Shown here in pieces: positions 55,613 to 64,000 of a DNA stretch of 64,000 bases; position 1 is the first letter of the stretch; every line of letters begins with the position of its first letter. The stretch is from Pseudalgibacter alginicilyticus (GTDB lineage: Bacteria > Bacteroidota > Bacteroidia > Flavobacteriales > Flavobacteriaceae). The notes below the pieces were generated by a model that worked only from the letters and a program-made list of their open reading frames with translations, was not told where the DNA came from and did no database searches. Both the position numbers and the translations under genes were made by a program. The stretch lies in assembly GCF_001310225.1 (NCBI RefSeq), contig NZ_CP012898.1:1426001-1490000 (forward strand), given 5' to 3'.

Positions 55613-58288
55613 TTATTTAATTTCAATATTATAACCTGCTGGGTATTCTTTTAATTTTCCTTTTTTAAATTGAATTAAAACTGGTTTATCTGAAGAATAA
55701 TAATAATTTCCTGCTTCAAACTTCAATTCTGCGGTAACAGTTTCATCCACTGCTTCTATTTTATAATGATCTTTTTGAAGTAATTTCCCTTTACCTAAAT
55801 ATAGATATTCAAACACATTATTTTTTTCTGAAGCAATTCCAAAAACACCTTGAAATTTTAAATTTCGTTTAGGTTCATAAATCTTTTCATCAATAGCATT
55901 TAAGATATACTGTGTGCTATTTTTTGATGTTGTCAATAGACTCACAAAATTATTTGAAGTGCTAATTTTTGAAATATTCTTAATTGATTTTTCTCCTGTT
56001 TCATAAACTTCAAAAACAGCTACAAAAGGATGATTTTTACCATTAATATTGTTTTGACGCACTAATAATGTTGGTGTTGTTTCCGGGCTTTTATTTACTT
56101 GACCAGGTGTTACATCTGTCCTTATAGTAGTAGGTGGTGCATCAACCAGATATAAATCTCGATGATTCTGCCCCATCATCCACATGTTTACATGCAATGC
56201 TGGTGATACAGTTGTAGTGGTCCAAGTAGCGTTAAAATCATTTGAATAATTCACCTTTCTTTGATTTTTAAAAAACGAATAATTTTTGTCATATTTTGTA
56301 CCCAAATCACTCACATTTTGCAAACTTAGTGGGGTATTTGAAGCATTTTTCAAGATTATGGTGTTTCCTAAATTATGATGAATATAATCGTTATTTAATT
56401 GATCTGACCTAAACACATCCACATAATACCCCGTAGTTTCAGACGTTCTTACCATAGCCACCAAGCGACGTTTTTCTTCTGCCGAAACATCTGAAAAAGA
56501 AACCATTTTGGAGGTCACTGTTGTATTGTAGAAACCGGATAAAGTATCAACCATTGGATCCATGGCATTTATAGTAATTTCACCACGGCTATATCCTGGC
56601 ACAATAGTATTAGACCCCAAAATGCCTCTATGATACCCCGAATCTTTAGACCAATATGATTCGTAAGCTGAAGCATCAGGTGCCATAGCCCATCCTTTTC
56701 CGTAAAACTGCATAGCCAAACCATTTGCTGCTAAATGCGATTTTTGCTTTCCTCCATATAAGGTAAACATCATTCCATTGTTTTCGTCGTTCCCATTTTT
56801 CATAATAATGTGTTTATGAAATGGTGAATATGCTGTATTATGAAATGGTAAATCACTTTTCAAATCTGGTAAAGGTTGATTAAAAACGATGCCTTGCCAA
56901 TCTGATGAATTTCTACTATATTGTCCTGATTCCACACTCTTACGTATCACAGCAGCCATTTTATTAGCTGTTTCGGTATCTCCTTCCCAAGTAGCATACG
57001 TTAATAAAGATTCAAAAGATGAAATATTTGCAGGTCCACCACGCATATCTCCAAATACTACTAAATTTCCACGTGCGTCTAACCAACCCAAATTTGCTAA
57101 GGCCGCTTTACTAATAATTGGATTTCCAGCTAAGGTATTTACACCTGACCTATACAACTTAACCCCCATCTCTAATACAATAGGTATCATACCTGAAGCA
57201 TAACCAGGAGATTCGGGCCATAAACCTGTTGTTTTATCATAAAAATCCATTATTACTGGCAAACCTGAAAAATAATCTGATGGCTTGTCTTCTGTGTAAT
57301 AAGGGATATAATATTCACGACCTTTTCCATCTTCATAAAAATCATTAGATTCTAAAACAAGTATACTATTCAATATATTTTTGAACCGATTCACATTCCA
57401 ATTTCCTCGTTTACCACCTCTGATTAATCCAATATCTATAAAACGTTTAAAAACAACTCCTGCAACTTCAGCAGTGGTTTTACCCATTACTTTTAAATGC
57501 TTATGTGGGTTTTTATTTAAATAGTCATATAGAAAATCATACGTAGTTGCGGCAGGGATTTGCCTATCATCATGAATAACTTCATAATCATAATAACCCA
57601 TAATCCCTCCGGACTCGTAACCTCCTGCACCATTAGTTGATTTTTCAGGATCTAAAGGTGGTTGCATATAATAAGTACCTAACAACCATGTCCATAAAAT
57701 ATCTGCTGAAAACTTAGCATACTTTTCATCTTGGGTAACAAAATAAGCAAAGGCTGACTTTTCTGCTAAATTTAAAATTTCCATATTATTAGCCCGAATC
57801 ATATGCCCAGATTCTTTATAAGGAATTAACACAGGTGTTTTATCAGCACTTGATCTACTTATTCCTAACAAATCTCCAGACTCATTGTATGGCGGCCTAT
57901 CTTCTAAAGGCACGTTTAAATAATCGTTCCAAGTACGCATACCTGGCAATCGCACAGTTGGTACAGGGGCATTTCCTTCACCATAATCCCAGTTTTGGTT
58001 TTTTACATAGCATTGGGTAAAACGCTCACCTTCTTTCCAATACATAGCCAGTCTTGAAACAATCCACTCTGGATTAGTAACATGGCGATTAACATACGGA
58101 TTTATTTCATCCTGTAACTTATTCCATGAATCATTAGCCCATGCTTCTGATTCTATCTTATTTAATAGCATTATTCTATCCGTATTGCTAACAAACAATT
58201 GTGGATGGCTACCCGATTGCTGAGCGACAATAGATAGATTAGTTAATACTATAGATAAAACGAGTATTGCTCTTGGTATAAATTTCAT
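55613..58288 (-). CDS. Heparinase II/III-like paralogue with altered active-site histidines
   Basis: 891 residues with signal peptide ending SIVAQ. The same family frame is visible (SHPQLFVSN, APVPTVRLPGMRTW, GNWNVNRFKNIL at 295-306, WPESPGYASG, GYYVDVFRSDQLNNDYIHHNLG). In the beta-domain, however, GNHxHANG of the paralogues is KSHLAANG (His518 kept, the second His is Ala520), and AHNTV is GSNTI (Ser559). Two positions that are His in the other three members are thus lost, and the Gln of NWNxxQ is Arg. It may act on a different uronic acid by other residues, or bind without cutting. It lies in tandem with the lyase at 52805, upstream in the same operon. Confidence 0.82.
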   Translation of the reverse strand: MKFIPRAILVLSIVLTNLSIVAQQSGSHPQLFVSNTDRIMLLNKIESEAWANDSWNKLQDEINPYVNRHVTNPEWIVSRLAMYWKEGERFTQCYVKNQNWDYGEGNAPVPTVRLPGMRTWNDYLNVPLEDRPPYNESGDLLGISRSSADKTPVLIPYKESGHMIRANNMEILNLAEKSAFAYFVTQDEKYAKFSADILWTWLLGTYYMQPPLDPEKSTNGAGGYESGGIMGYYDYEVIHDDRQIPAATTYDFLYDYLNKNPHKHLKVMGKTTAEVAGVVFKRFIDIGLIRGGKRGNWNVNRFKNILNSILVLESNDFYEDGKGREYYIPYYTEDKPSDYFSGLPVIMDFYDKTTGLWPESPGYASGMIPIVLEMGVKLYRSGVNTLAGNPIISKAALANLGWLDARGNLVVFGDMRGGPANISSFESLLTYATWEGDTETANKMAAVIRKSVESGQYSRNSSDWQGIVFNQPLPDLKSDLPFHNTAYSPFHKHIIMKNGNDENNGMMFTLYGGKQKSHLAANGLAMQFYGKGWAMAPDASAYESYWSKDSGYHRGILGSNTIVPGYSRGEITINAMDPMVDTLSGFYNTTVTSKMVSFSDVSAEEKRRLVAMVRTSETTGYYVDVFRSDQLNNDYIHHNLGNTIILKNASNTPLSLQNVSDLGTKYDKNYSFFKNQRKVNYSNDFNATWTTTTVSPALHVNMWMMGQNHRDLYLVDAPPTTIRTDVTPGQVNKSPETTPTLLVRQNNINGKNHPFVAVFEVYETGEKSIKNISKISTSNNFVSLLTTSKNSTQYILNAIDEKIYEPKRNLKFQGVFGIASEKNNVFEYLYLGKGKLLQKDHYKIEAVDETVTAELKFEAGNYYYSSDKPVLIQFKKGKLKEYPAGYNIEIK

Positions 58289-58305
58289 AAAGTAAATATT
58301 AGGTT

Positions 58306-59967
58306 TTAATGAAGTGGAACCGTTTCAATATCTGGATTGTTCTTAGCTTCAAGATATTTTCTTAGTATTTCCTGATCTAATTCCGAACTATCTCCATATT
58401 GCTTACGTAATTCTAATAGTTGTTTTTTTAATTTTACAACCACCTCAGCATAAGTAGGATCGTTTATTACGTTTTTCATTTCTTGTGGATCTTTTTTACG
58501 ATCGTAAAGTTCCCATTCGTCCACATCATAATAGAAATGAGCCAATTTATAATCTTGAGTTATGATGGCATAATGTCTTTTTACCATGTGAATTCCTGGA
58601 TATTCATAATAATGATAATACACAGCATCTCGAGTCCATTCATCATCATTACCAAGTAATAATGGGATTAAACTCTCTCCTTGCATATCTGCAGGTGGCA
58701 CCACATGAGCAGCTTCTAGAATAGTTTGTGCAAAATCTAAATTTTGCACCATTTCAGTATTTGTTGTGCCTGGTGTAATCACATTTGGCCATTTAATCAA
58801 TAATGGCGTTTTAAAAGATTCGTCGTAAACAAAACGTTTATCAAACCAACCGTGTTCTCCTAAATAAAACCCTTGATCTGAAGTGTAAACAATGATGGTG
58901 TTTTCATCCAAGCCTGTTTCTTCTAAATAATCTAATAAGCGCCCCACATTTTCATCCACAGAAGCAATACACCCTAAATAATCTTGCATATAGCGTTGGT
59001 AGCGCCATTTCATCAATTCTGTTTTGCTCATTGTTGAATATTTTGTTTTAAAATCTTCCATCATGGGCTTATATACAGAATCCCAAACGGCACGTTGCTC
59101 TGCATTCATACGACCTACTTCACGATCAAATGCTTCAAAATCCCAACCAGACATATCTTTTATGCCTAATTCTTTCATCATTTCTGGATACAATTTTGAA
59201 TCTCCTGCCCAATTCATATGTGTTAAAAGATTCATTTCAGCAGTTTTTGCTGCAGTACCTCTTCCTTCATAATCATCAAATAAGGTTTCTGGCTCTTTAA
59301 AAGTTTTTTTGGTATATTCTTTAAAATGACGAGGTGCAGGTAACCATTCTCTATGGGGAGCTTTTTGCATAGAAAATAACATAAATGGTTTATCCTCTTG
59401 TCGTCTATTTTTTAACCAATCCAGCGTCATATCCATTATAATATCCGTTACATAGCCTTCAACAGTTATTTTTCCTTCATTGGTATTAAAATCAGGATTG
59501 TAATATTGACCCTGACCAGGAAGAATTTTAAATTCATCTATTCCCTTTGGATTATTTCCAAAATGTAATTTTCCGAACATAGCGGTTTGATAACCAGCTT
59601 CTTTCAAAAGTTGAGGAAAGGTCATTTGTGATTCATCAAAAGGAAAAACATTATCTACTTTTCCGTGAATATGACAGTGCTTACCCGTTAAAATAGTAGC
59701 TCTTGATGGGGCACAAATAGAATTTGAAACACAGGCATTGGTGAATTTTATACCTTCTTTTGCAATACGATCAATATTTGGAGTTTCTATCAAGTGATTG
59801 CTATACGCACTTATTGCCTGATAGGCGTGATCATCAGACATCATAAAAATGATATTAGGCCGTTTTTCTGGCAGTGTCTTTTTTACTTGTTTTGCTTCTG
59901 ATTTACAAGATATTAATCCTATAAAAAGCAAAACAACCATTATTTTTAAAACAGTTATTTTTTTCAT
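58306..59967 (-). CDS. Sulfatase (formylglycine-dependent, S1 type), lipoprotein
   Basis: 553 residues from the ATG at 59967 (the codon before is GTG), with a lipoprotein signal ending LISC (Cys21). The opening is NIIFMMSDDHAYQAISAYS. The formylglycine motif is SNSICAPSRATILTGKHCHIHG (Cys85), of the C-x-P-S-R kind. TIIVYTSDQGFYLGEHGWFDKRF has the Asp-Gln metal pair and His-Gly. This pattern is that of the N-acetylglucosamine-6-sulfatase/mucin-desulfating branch, though many marine members of it act on algal glycans. It is co-transcribed with the two heparinase-like genes downstream. Confidence 0.93.
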   Translation of the reverse strand: MKKITVLKIMVVLLFIGLISCKSEAKQVKKTLPEKRPNIIFMMSDDHAYQAISAYSNHLIETPNIDRIAKEGIKFTNACVSNSICAPSRATILTGKHCHIHGKVDNVFPFDESQMTFPQLLKEAGYQTAMFGKLHFGNNPKGIDEFKILPGQGQYYNPDFNTNEGKITVEGYVTDIIMDMTLDWLKNRRQEDKPFMLFSMQKAPHREWLPAPRHFKEYTKKTFKEPETLFDDYEGRGTAAKTAEMNLLTHMNWAGDSKLYPEMMKELGIKDMSGWDFEAFDREVGRMNAEQRAVWDSVYKPMMEDFKTKYSTMSKTELMKWRYQRYMQDYLGCIASVDENVGRLLDYLEETGLDENTIIVYTSDQGFYLGEHGWFDKRFVYDESFKTPLLIKWPNVITPGTTNTEMVQNLDFAQTILEAAHVVPPADMQGESLIPLLLGNDDEWTRDAVYYHYYEYPGIHMVKRHYAIITQDYKLAHFYYDVDEWELYDRKKDPQEMKNVINDPTYAEVVVKLKKQLLELRKQYGDSSELDQEILRKYLEAKNNPDIETVPLH

Positions 59968-59993
59968 CACAATATGGTATATTTAGTAAATAT

Positions 59994-60517
59994 TTATATT
60001 TTTATAATTATAACAGCCAAAGTACGACTCGGTATTTCAACTTTATGTGATTTACTATGTTCAATTTGATATTCATATATTTTAGACTCTTCTTTATTAT
60101 TTTGAACTAACACGTAAATTTCATCATTGTTTTTTACCGTAATCCCGTTTTCTTTAGCATAATTAGTAATTCCTCGGTTAATATAAGTAGCCACCTCTCT
60201 TAAACTATTAGAAGCTTGGTCATTACTTCATCTTGTAAAGAAGCAGGCAACGCCATTAAAGCCTCTCCTCCAATTTCATTAAAAGCTTCATCAAAACCTT
60301 CCAAAGTTTGAAACTCAATATTGGGGTATAATTTAATTTTAGCATCATAATTACTGGAAATAACCGTTCCGTTTAAATCCATATTATGAATAGATATTTT
60401 ACCATTTGGTATATTACCAGATAATTTTAAAACATGTAATTCTACCTGATTTTGAGATAGCACTATCGGACTTGTCAGTAAAAACAATATAAACAATTGG
60501 ATAGATGTTTTTATCAT
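59994..60517 (-). pseudogene. GH30 remnant with large internal deletion
   Basis: The 5' part (60517-60200) gives a signal peptide (MIKTSIQLFILFLLTSPIVL) and the GH30 opening NIEFQTLEGFDEAFNEIGGE (usual form GFGGAFNExGG) through LPASLQDEVMTKLL, then a stop. In a second frame, ASNSLREVATYINRG continues as an open stretch to 59994, ending VEIPSRTLAVIIIK, like the final beta-strand of such enzymes. Nearly all of the barrel is missing between the two. It is therefore a deletion relic inside an otherwise intact operon, not two small genes. The 66-residue 3' frame lacks a signal peptide and is unlikely to be made on its own. Confidence 0.78.
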
Positions 60518-60528
60518 CGCAAATTACT

Positions 60529-62517
60529 TTAATTATTATTTGCTATATGAATAGCAAAACCATTGTTGCTATTTACTTTTAAATTTAATTTTGAATTATT
60601 ATTAATTTCAATCTCTTCAATTTTAACCTTTGTTCTTGTATTTACAGTTTCATCATCTGTATAAACCTTAGCTGTGTAATTTTGCCCTGCTTTTAAAAAT
60701 GAGAAATCTAATTCAACATTACGCTCTGTTACGCCATTAATTCCTCCAACAAACCAATCATTACCATTACGTCTGGCAATAACTCCAATTTCACCAATTT
60801 CAGCATATAATACTTTTGTTTCATCCCAAGTAGTAGGAACTGCATCAAAAAATTCTAATTCAGGTTCATTACCAATATGTTTAGTATCCCCCCAAAGTCC
60901 ATCTAATTTTTCTGGTGAAGCTGCAGGTTTGTCATACCAATACAAAAACTGTAATGGACTAAAAATACAAACTGTTTTAGCCAATTGTGAAGCATGTGAC
61001 CCCATTTTATCAACTCTCTTATTGTAGTAACATACCGTATTATCTGCAGCACCTGCCAACATTCTAGTAAACATAGTTATTAGTGTATGCGCATTGGGTA
61101 CTGTTTCTTCATCACCCCTAATACCTTCTTGAGTTAATAAATTTGGATAGGTTCTTGAAAAACCTGTTGGTCTATACTCGTCATGAATATCTATAATCAT
61201 TCCATATTCTGCCGTTTTTTTAATCGCATCGTGCAACCATGCTGTCGCATCTTGATCTCCAACACGCACAAACCCATATTTAATTCCAGCAATACCCCAT
61301 TCTTTAAACAAGGGTAGCAAATCATCTAATTGCTTCTCTAATGCACGACGATTTACATATAAAATTACACCAATTCCTTTCTCCTTTGCATAGGCTGTTA
61401 CTCCTTGCATATCTAAAGGTCCTTTTGATCGTTTTGGATCTAAAGTAACGGTAGTAGCATCTGAACTATTTTTCATTTCATCGCCATACCAACCAGCATC
61501 AAACATGATATATTGCATATTATGTGCTGACACAAAATCTATTGCCGCATAAGCACCATCTGTAGTTAGTGTAGTTTCACGAAGTACCTTTCCTGGTTTA
61601 ATCCAAGATTCATCTGCTATTTTTGAAGGATCATTTAAATTTTGAATGATGTAATTATTCTCCAATAATTCCCCATAAGATTTCCCAATCATTACCACTC
61701 GCCATGGAGATTGGAATGGCAATTTTTTATGCACTTTTATACCCGTATTTTTGCGGTTTGATATAATAGCCCCCGTAATAGTATCTTGTTTTTGTTCTCC
61801 CATTTTACCATCTAATTCAGAGAGAATGCTATATTTTGATGACGTACCTTTATTAAAACTTAATCTAGCATAATCCACAAGTTTAGCTTCTGCTAATGCT
61901 AAAATTAAACTATCATTCATCTCTATAACTAAAGGTCGCTCAATGCCTAATTCTAATTGACTTAAGGGTATTTTTTTGTATTCGCCTTGAGCTGTTAGTT
62001 TCCTTGGTTCTCTTTTTGGAGTTGACCAAACATGATAATCACTATCAAAATTATAATGAATTTTTTCCTCCAAACCAATTTCTGTAATATTATTTTGCTC
62101 TGGAATTTCATAAGAAAAAGCAATACCTTCGTTATAAGCTCTAGCAATAATATTTACATAACCTTCACCTAACTTTAAATATATTTTTAATTGATTGTAA
62201 TGATCAGGTATGGCACTAAGTTCACTAAATCGTGATTGCCATGTATTATTTTCTGAACTATTTTCAATATCTATTACTGAAACAGTTCCTGAAAAATTAA
62301 TAGCATCTGAAAACAATTCTAAAGCAGAAGTTTTAATAACTTCTTCTTTATTATAATGAATTGAAAAAGTAATATCATCATTTTCATCGTTTAAGAAACT
62401 TATTTTTTTTGTTTCATCAGGTGATGCAACTTCAATAATTTGCGCCTGTTTGCAATTACTAAAAAGCAACAAAGTAAAAACAATAAATACACTATACTTT
62501 TTTAAAGGTTGAATCAT
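60529..62517 (-). CDS. GH97 glycosidase, lipoprotein
   Basis: 662 residues from the ATG at 62517. This start opens directly with the lipoprotein signal (MIQPLKKYSVF ... LFSNC) and avoids overlap with the upstream stop. The N-terminal beta-sandwich (VASPDETKKISFLNDENDD) and the barrel (SWIKPGKVLRE, YIMFDAGWYGDE, GVILYVNRRALEKQ) are typical of GH97. At the strand where retaining members have the nucleophile Asp (KxDFM), this protein has GIKYGFVRVGDQD. HDEYRPTGFSRTYPN and LLTQEGIRGDEE keep the glutamates of the inverting branch. An inverting alpha-glycosidase is therefore more likely. Calcium would be required. It lies between the heparinase-like gene and the GH30 relic. Confidence 0.9.
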   Translation of the reverse strand: MIQPLKKYSVFIVFTLLLFSNCKQAQIIEVASPDETKKISFLNDENDDITFSIHYNKEEVIKTSALELFSDAINFSGTVSVIDIENSSENNTWQSRFSELSAIPDHYNQLKIYLKLGEGYVNIIARAYNEGIAFSYEIPEQNNITEIGLEEKIHYNFDSDYHVWSTPKREPRKLTAQGEYKKIPLSQLELGIERPLVIEMNDSLILALAEAKLVDYARLSFNKGTSSKYSILSELDGKMGEQKQDTITGAIISNRKNTGIKVHKKLPFQSPWRVVMIGKSYGELLENNYIIQNLNDPSKIADESWIKPGKVLRETTLTTDGAYAAIDFVSAHNMQYIMFDAGWYGDEMKNSSDATTVTLDPKRSKGPLDMQGVTAYAKEKGIGVILYVNRRALEKQLDDLLPLFKEWGIAGIKYGFVRVGDQDATAWLHDAIKKTAEYGMIIDIHDEYRPTGFSRTYPNLLTQEGIRGDEETVPNAHTLITMFTRMLAGAADNTVCYYNKRVDKMGSHASQLAKTVCIFSPLQFLYWYDKPAASPEKLDGLWGDTKHIGNEPELEFFDAVPTTWDETKVLYAEIGEIGVIARRNGNDWFVGGINGVTERNVELDFSFLKAGQNYTAKVYTDDETVNTRTKVKIEEIEINNNSKLNLKVNSNNGFAIHIANNN

Positions 62518-62521
62518 TTTT

Positions 62522-64000
62522 TTATTTTTTAAGTTCAATTGAAATATTCTGAAAAGAAGTTAATGGTACTTTAAAAACTACCACTTTTTTACCATCTATT
62601 TGTGTTCGTGCGCCATTTAATTGTTTAAAACCAATATTCATAATAACGTCTCCTTTTTTATAAATATCTGGTATAGTTAATAGCATAGCATCATTACATG
62701 TTAGTTGAAATTGTTCTCCAAAAACAAAAGTTGCTGCACCTGATTTTTTTCCTAAAATTTCTACAGTATACCCATTATAAGAGATTTTTTTTCCAGCTCC
62801 TATAAAGAGCGTAGTTGCTTTGGCCGTTTTAGTTAGAATACCGAAAGTACCATCAAAATTTATAGCATCATGAGAATAGCTTCCTAACTCATCAGAAGAA
62901 AATACATAATCAATTCTATCGGATTTACTTTCTACAACTAAACCAACAAAACTTTTATTAGAAGCATTTTTAAAGGTTTCTACATGCTTAATTGTTGATG
63001 GCTCACTTGTTGTTGAAGGCTCGTAAACTGTAACAAAAGGGGTATTCCAAGCTTCACCGTATTGTCTTACAACCGTGGTTAAAAGTGGTGCTTTTTCTAT
63101 ATTATCTGGTAGTACGCCTCTAAAAGCTTCTGAATACGGTGCTTTTACTTTAAATATTTCTCGATTTTCATTACCATTCATCCACATATTCATACTCACA
63201 TTTTCTTTACCTTCAACAGTTAAATTATAAATTGCTTTAAAAGGCAAATTAGATTTTACTGATTTTTCATCTGACAGATAATTATACGCTTTTATATTAC
63301 CCGATTTAGCATTTAATTTTGATGATGATTGTAAGGCTATAGGCTGATTATCCATTGTAGTAAACTGTAACTCCTGTCCTAAATTATGATAAAAATAATC
63401 GTGGTATTTAGCATTACCTTCTTTTGTTTTAGATCTGAAAATATCTATATAATAGCCTGACGTCTCTCCTGTTCGCACAATACTCATAACTCTATTTTGG
63501 TCAGAATTTGTGCTAGGCTCATGAAAATAGAGGTCTGAAAAGTTAATATTAGGATAATAACCTGATTTTTTTTCGGAAACCGGATAAAGGTTATTTACTT
63601 CAAAAGCATAATAACTCCGCATTTTATTGTATGCCGATTTACCATTTACAGATACCGTATTGTGTGCCGGAATTTGCGAGTAATACTCTCGATAATCTGG
63701 TCTATAATAACTAGAACCTCTACCAGATTCAGGAGCTAAAATATAACCTTTGCCATAAAGTTCCATAGCAATTCCGTTAGAATGAGTATGATTGCCTAAG
63801 GCTCCTACCTGAGAAACCATTAAACCTTGTTTTTCATCTAACCCATTTCTCATGGCCACCCAACTAACTGTAGGTGCATAAAACGAATTGGTCATGTAAT
63901 CAATCATTTTTGCAGGCGTAATAGTACTATCCAAATAAACCGTTGTATCATATAATAAATCGTAAAATGCATTTTTACTTTTTTTCGGTTTTAAAGCATC
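62522..64000 (-). CDS. Heparinase II/III-like polysaccharide lyase, C-terminal part (cut by window edge)
   Basis: The frame is open to the right edge, so about 492 C-terminal residues are seen and the start lies outside; any start near 63934 (a TTG) would be false. The visible part is the end of the alpha-toroid (DALKPKKSKNAFYDLLYD), then the beta-domain GNHTHSNGIAMELYGKG and QIPAHNTVSVNG with both histidines. SETSGYYIDIFRSK-type sequence and YHDYFYHNLGQ match the lyases at 34820 and 52805. It closely resembles 34820 and should be an active uronate-cleaving lyase. It heads the visible part of the operon that runs to GH29. Confidence 0.85.
   Translation of the reverse strand, partial: DALKPKKSKNAFYDLLYDTTVYLDSTITPAKMIDYMTNSFYAPTVSWVAMRNGLDEKQGLMVSQVGALGNHTHSNGIAMELYGKGYILAPESGRGSSYYRPDYREYYSQIPAHNTVSVNGKSAYNKMRSYYAFEVNNLYPVSEKKSGYYPNINFSDLYFHEPSTNSDQNRVMSIVRTGETSGYYIDIFRSKTKEGNAKYHDYFYHNLGQELQFTTMDNQPIALQSSSKLNAKSGNIKAYNYLSDEKSVKSNLPFKAIYNLTVEGKENVSMNMWMNGNENREIFKVKAPYSEAFRGVLPDNIEKAPLLTTVVRQYGEAWNTPFVTVYEPSTTSEPSTIKHVETFKNASNKSFVGLVVESKSDRIDYVFSSDELGSYSHDAINFDGTFGILTKTAKATTLFIGAGKKISYNGYTVEILGKKSGAATFVFGEQFQLTCNDAMLLTIPDIYKKGDVIMNIGFKQLNGARTQIDGKKVVVFKVPLTSFQNISIELKK

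Noticed and set aside
59994-60194. Independent small gene of 66 codons
   Set aside because: It has no signal peptide, starts inside a longer frame (ASNSLREVATY...) and reads as the last strands of a glycosidase; explained by the GH30 relic.
1-64000. CRISPR arrays, tRNA or rRNA genes, insertion sequences
   Set aside because: No repeat-spacer pattern, no cloverleaf or rRNA core sequence, and no transposase or terminal inverted repeats were seen.

Overview
This window is a 64 kb stretch of an AT-rich Flavobacteriia (Bacteroidota) chromosome given over almost entirely to breaking down a complex acidic, sulfated glycan. Every credible gene, 32 including two cut by the window edges, reads on the minus strand. 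Nearly all encode secreted, periplasmic or lipoprotein enzymes. The assignment to Flavobacteriia rests on two proteins ending in type IX secretion (T9SS) sorting domains, Bacteroidota-type -7 promoter boxes (TAnnTTTG), lipoprotein signals, and the mix of enzyme families. The enzymes are four formylglycine sulfatases, fucosidase-type hydrolases (GH29, GH95, GH141-like), GH92, GH31 with a PA14 insert, GH39, GH43, GH3, GH97, GH116, GH172, GH28-like and a GH30-like enzyme, two esterases, five heparinase II/III-like lyases and five members of one parallel beta-helix family. Together they suggest a fucose-containing sulfated polysaccharide that carries uronic acid, xylose and mannose, such as a brown-algal or diatom fucan. 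The substrate is an inference.

Layout, read right to left in the direction of transcription. (1) 64000-49042: a dense operon of heparinase-like lyase (cut), GH97, a GH30 relic, sulfatase, two heparinase-like lyases, GH141-PDZ and GH29, closed by a hairpin at 48925-48967. (2) 48921-47712: an SGNH esterase with its own promoter and terminator. (3) 47667-45243: a heparinase-like lyase behind an operator. (4) 44834-41259: a 1167-residue T9SS multi-domain GH30-like enzyme. (5) 41243-30123: GH92, beta-helix protein, heparinase-like lyase, esterase, beta-helix lyase-like protein, GH3. (6) 29916-21195: GH95, GH172, sulfatase, GH31. (7) 21184-6069: two beta-helix proteins, GH116, a third beta-helix protein, GH43, GH28-like, GH39, a nucleoside-hydrolase-like protein and a sulfatase. 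(8) 5587-2809: a T9SS protein joining leucine-rich repeats, beta-helix and CBM6. (9) 2678-724: a sulfatase. (10) 610-1: a dehydrogenase-like lipoprotein, cut by the edge.

Six of these units begin with the same element: a direct repeat (TATAA..TAT, 21 bp period, invariant CA and T between) with a -7-like box starting exactly 21 bp closer to the gene. This looks like one regulon under one activator. No SusC/SusD pair, regulator, sulfatase maturase or sugar-catabolism gene is present, so those parts must lie elsewhere. Three relics (a sulfatase, a beta-helix protein and a GH30) show that the locus has grown by duplication and lost pieces by deletion.

Likely division of labour: the two T9SS proteins act at or beyond the cell surface. 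The beta-helix and heparinase-like enzymes cut acidic backbones or branches, the sulfatases and esterases remove decorations, and the exo-acting hydrolases finish the oligosaccharides in the periplasm.
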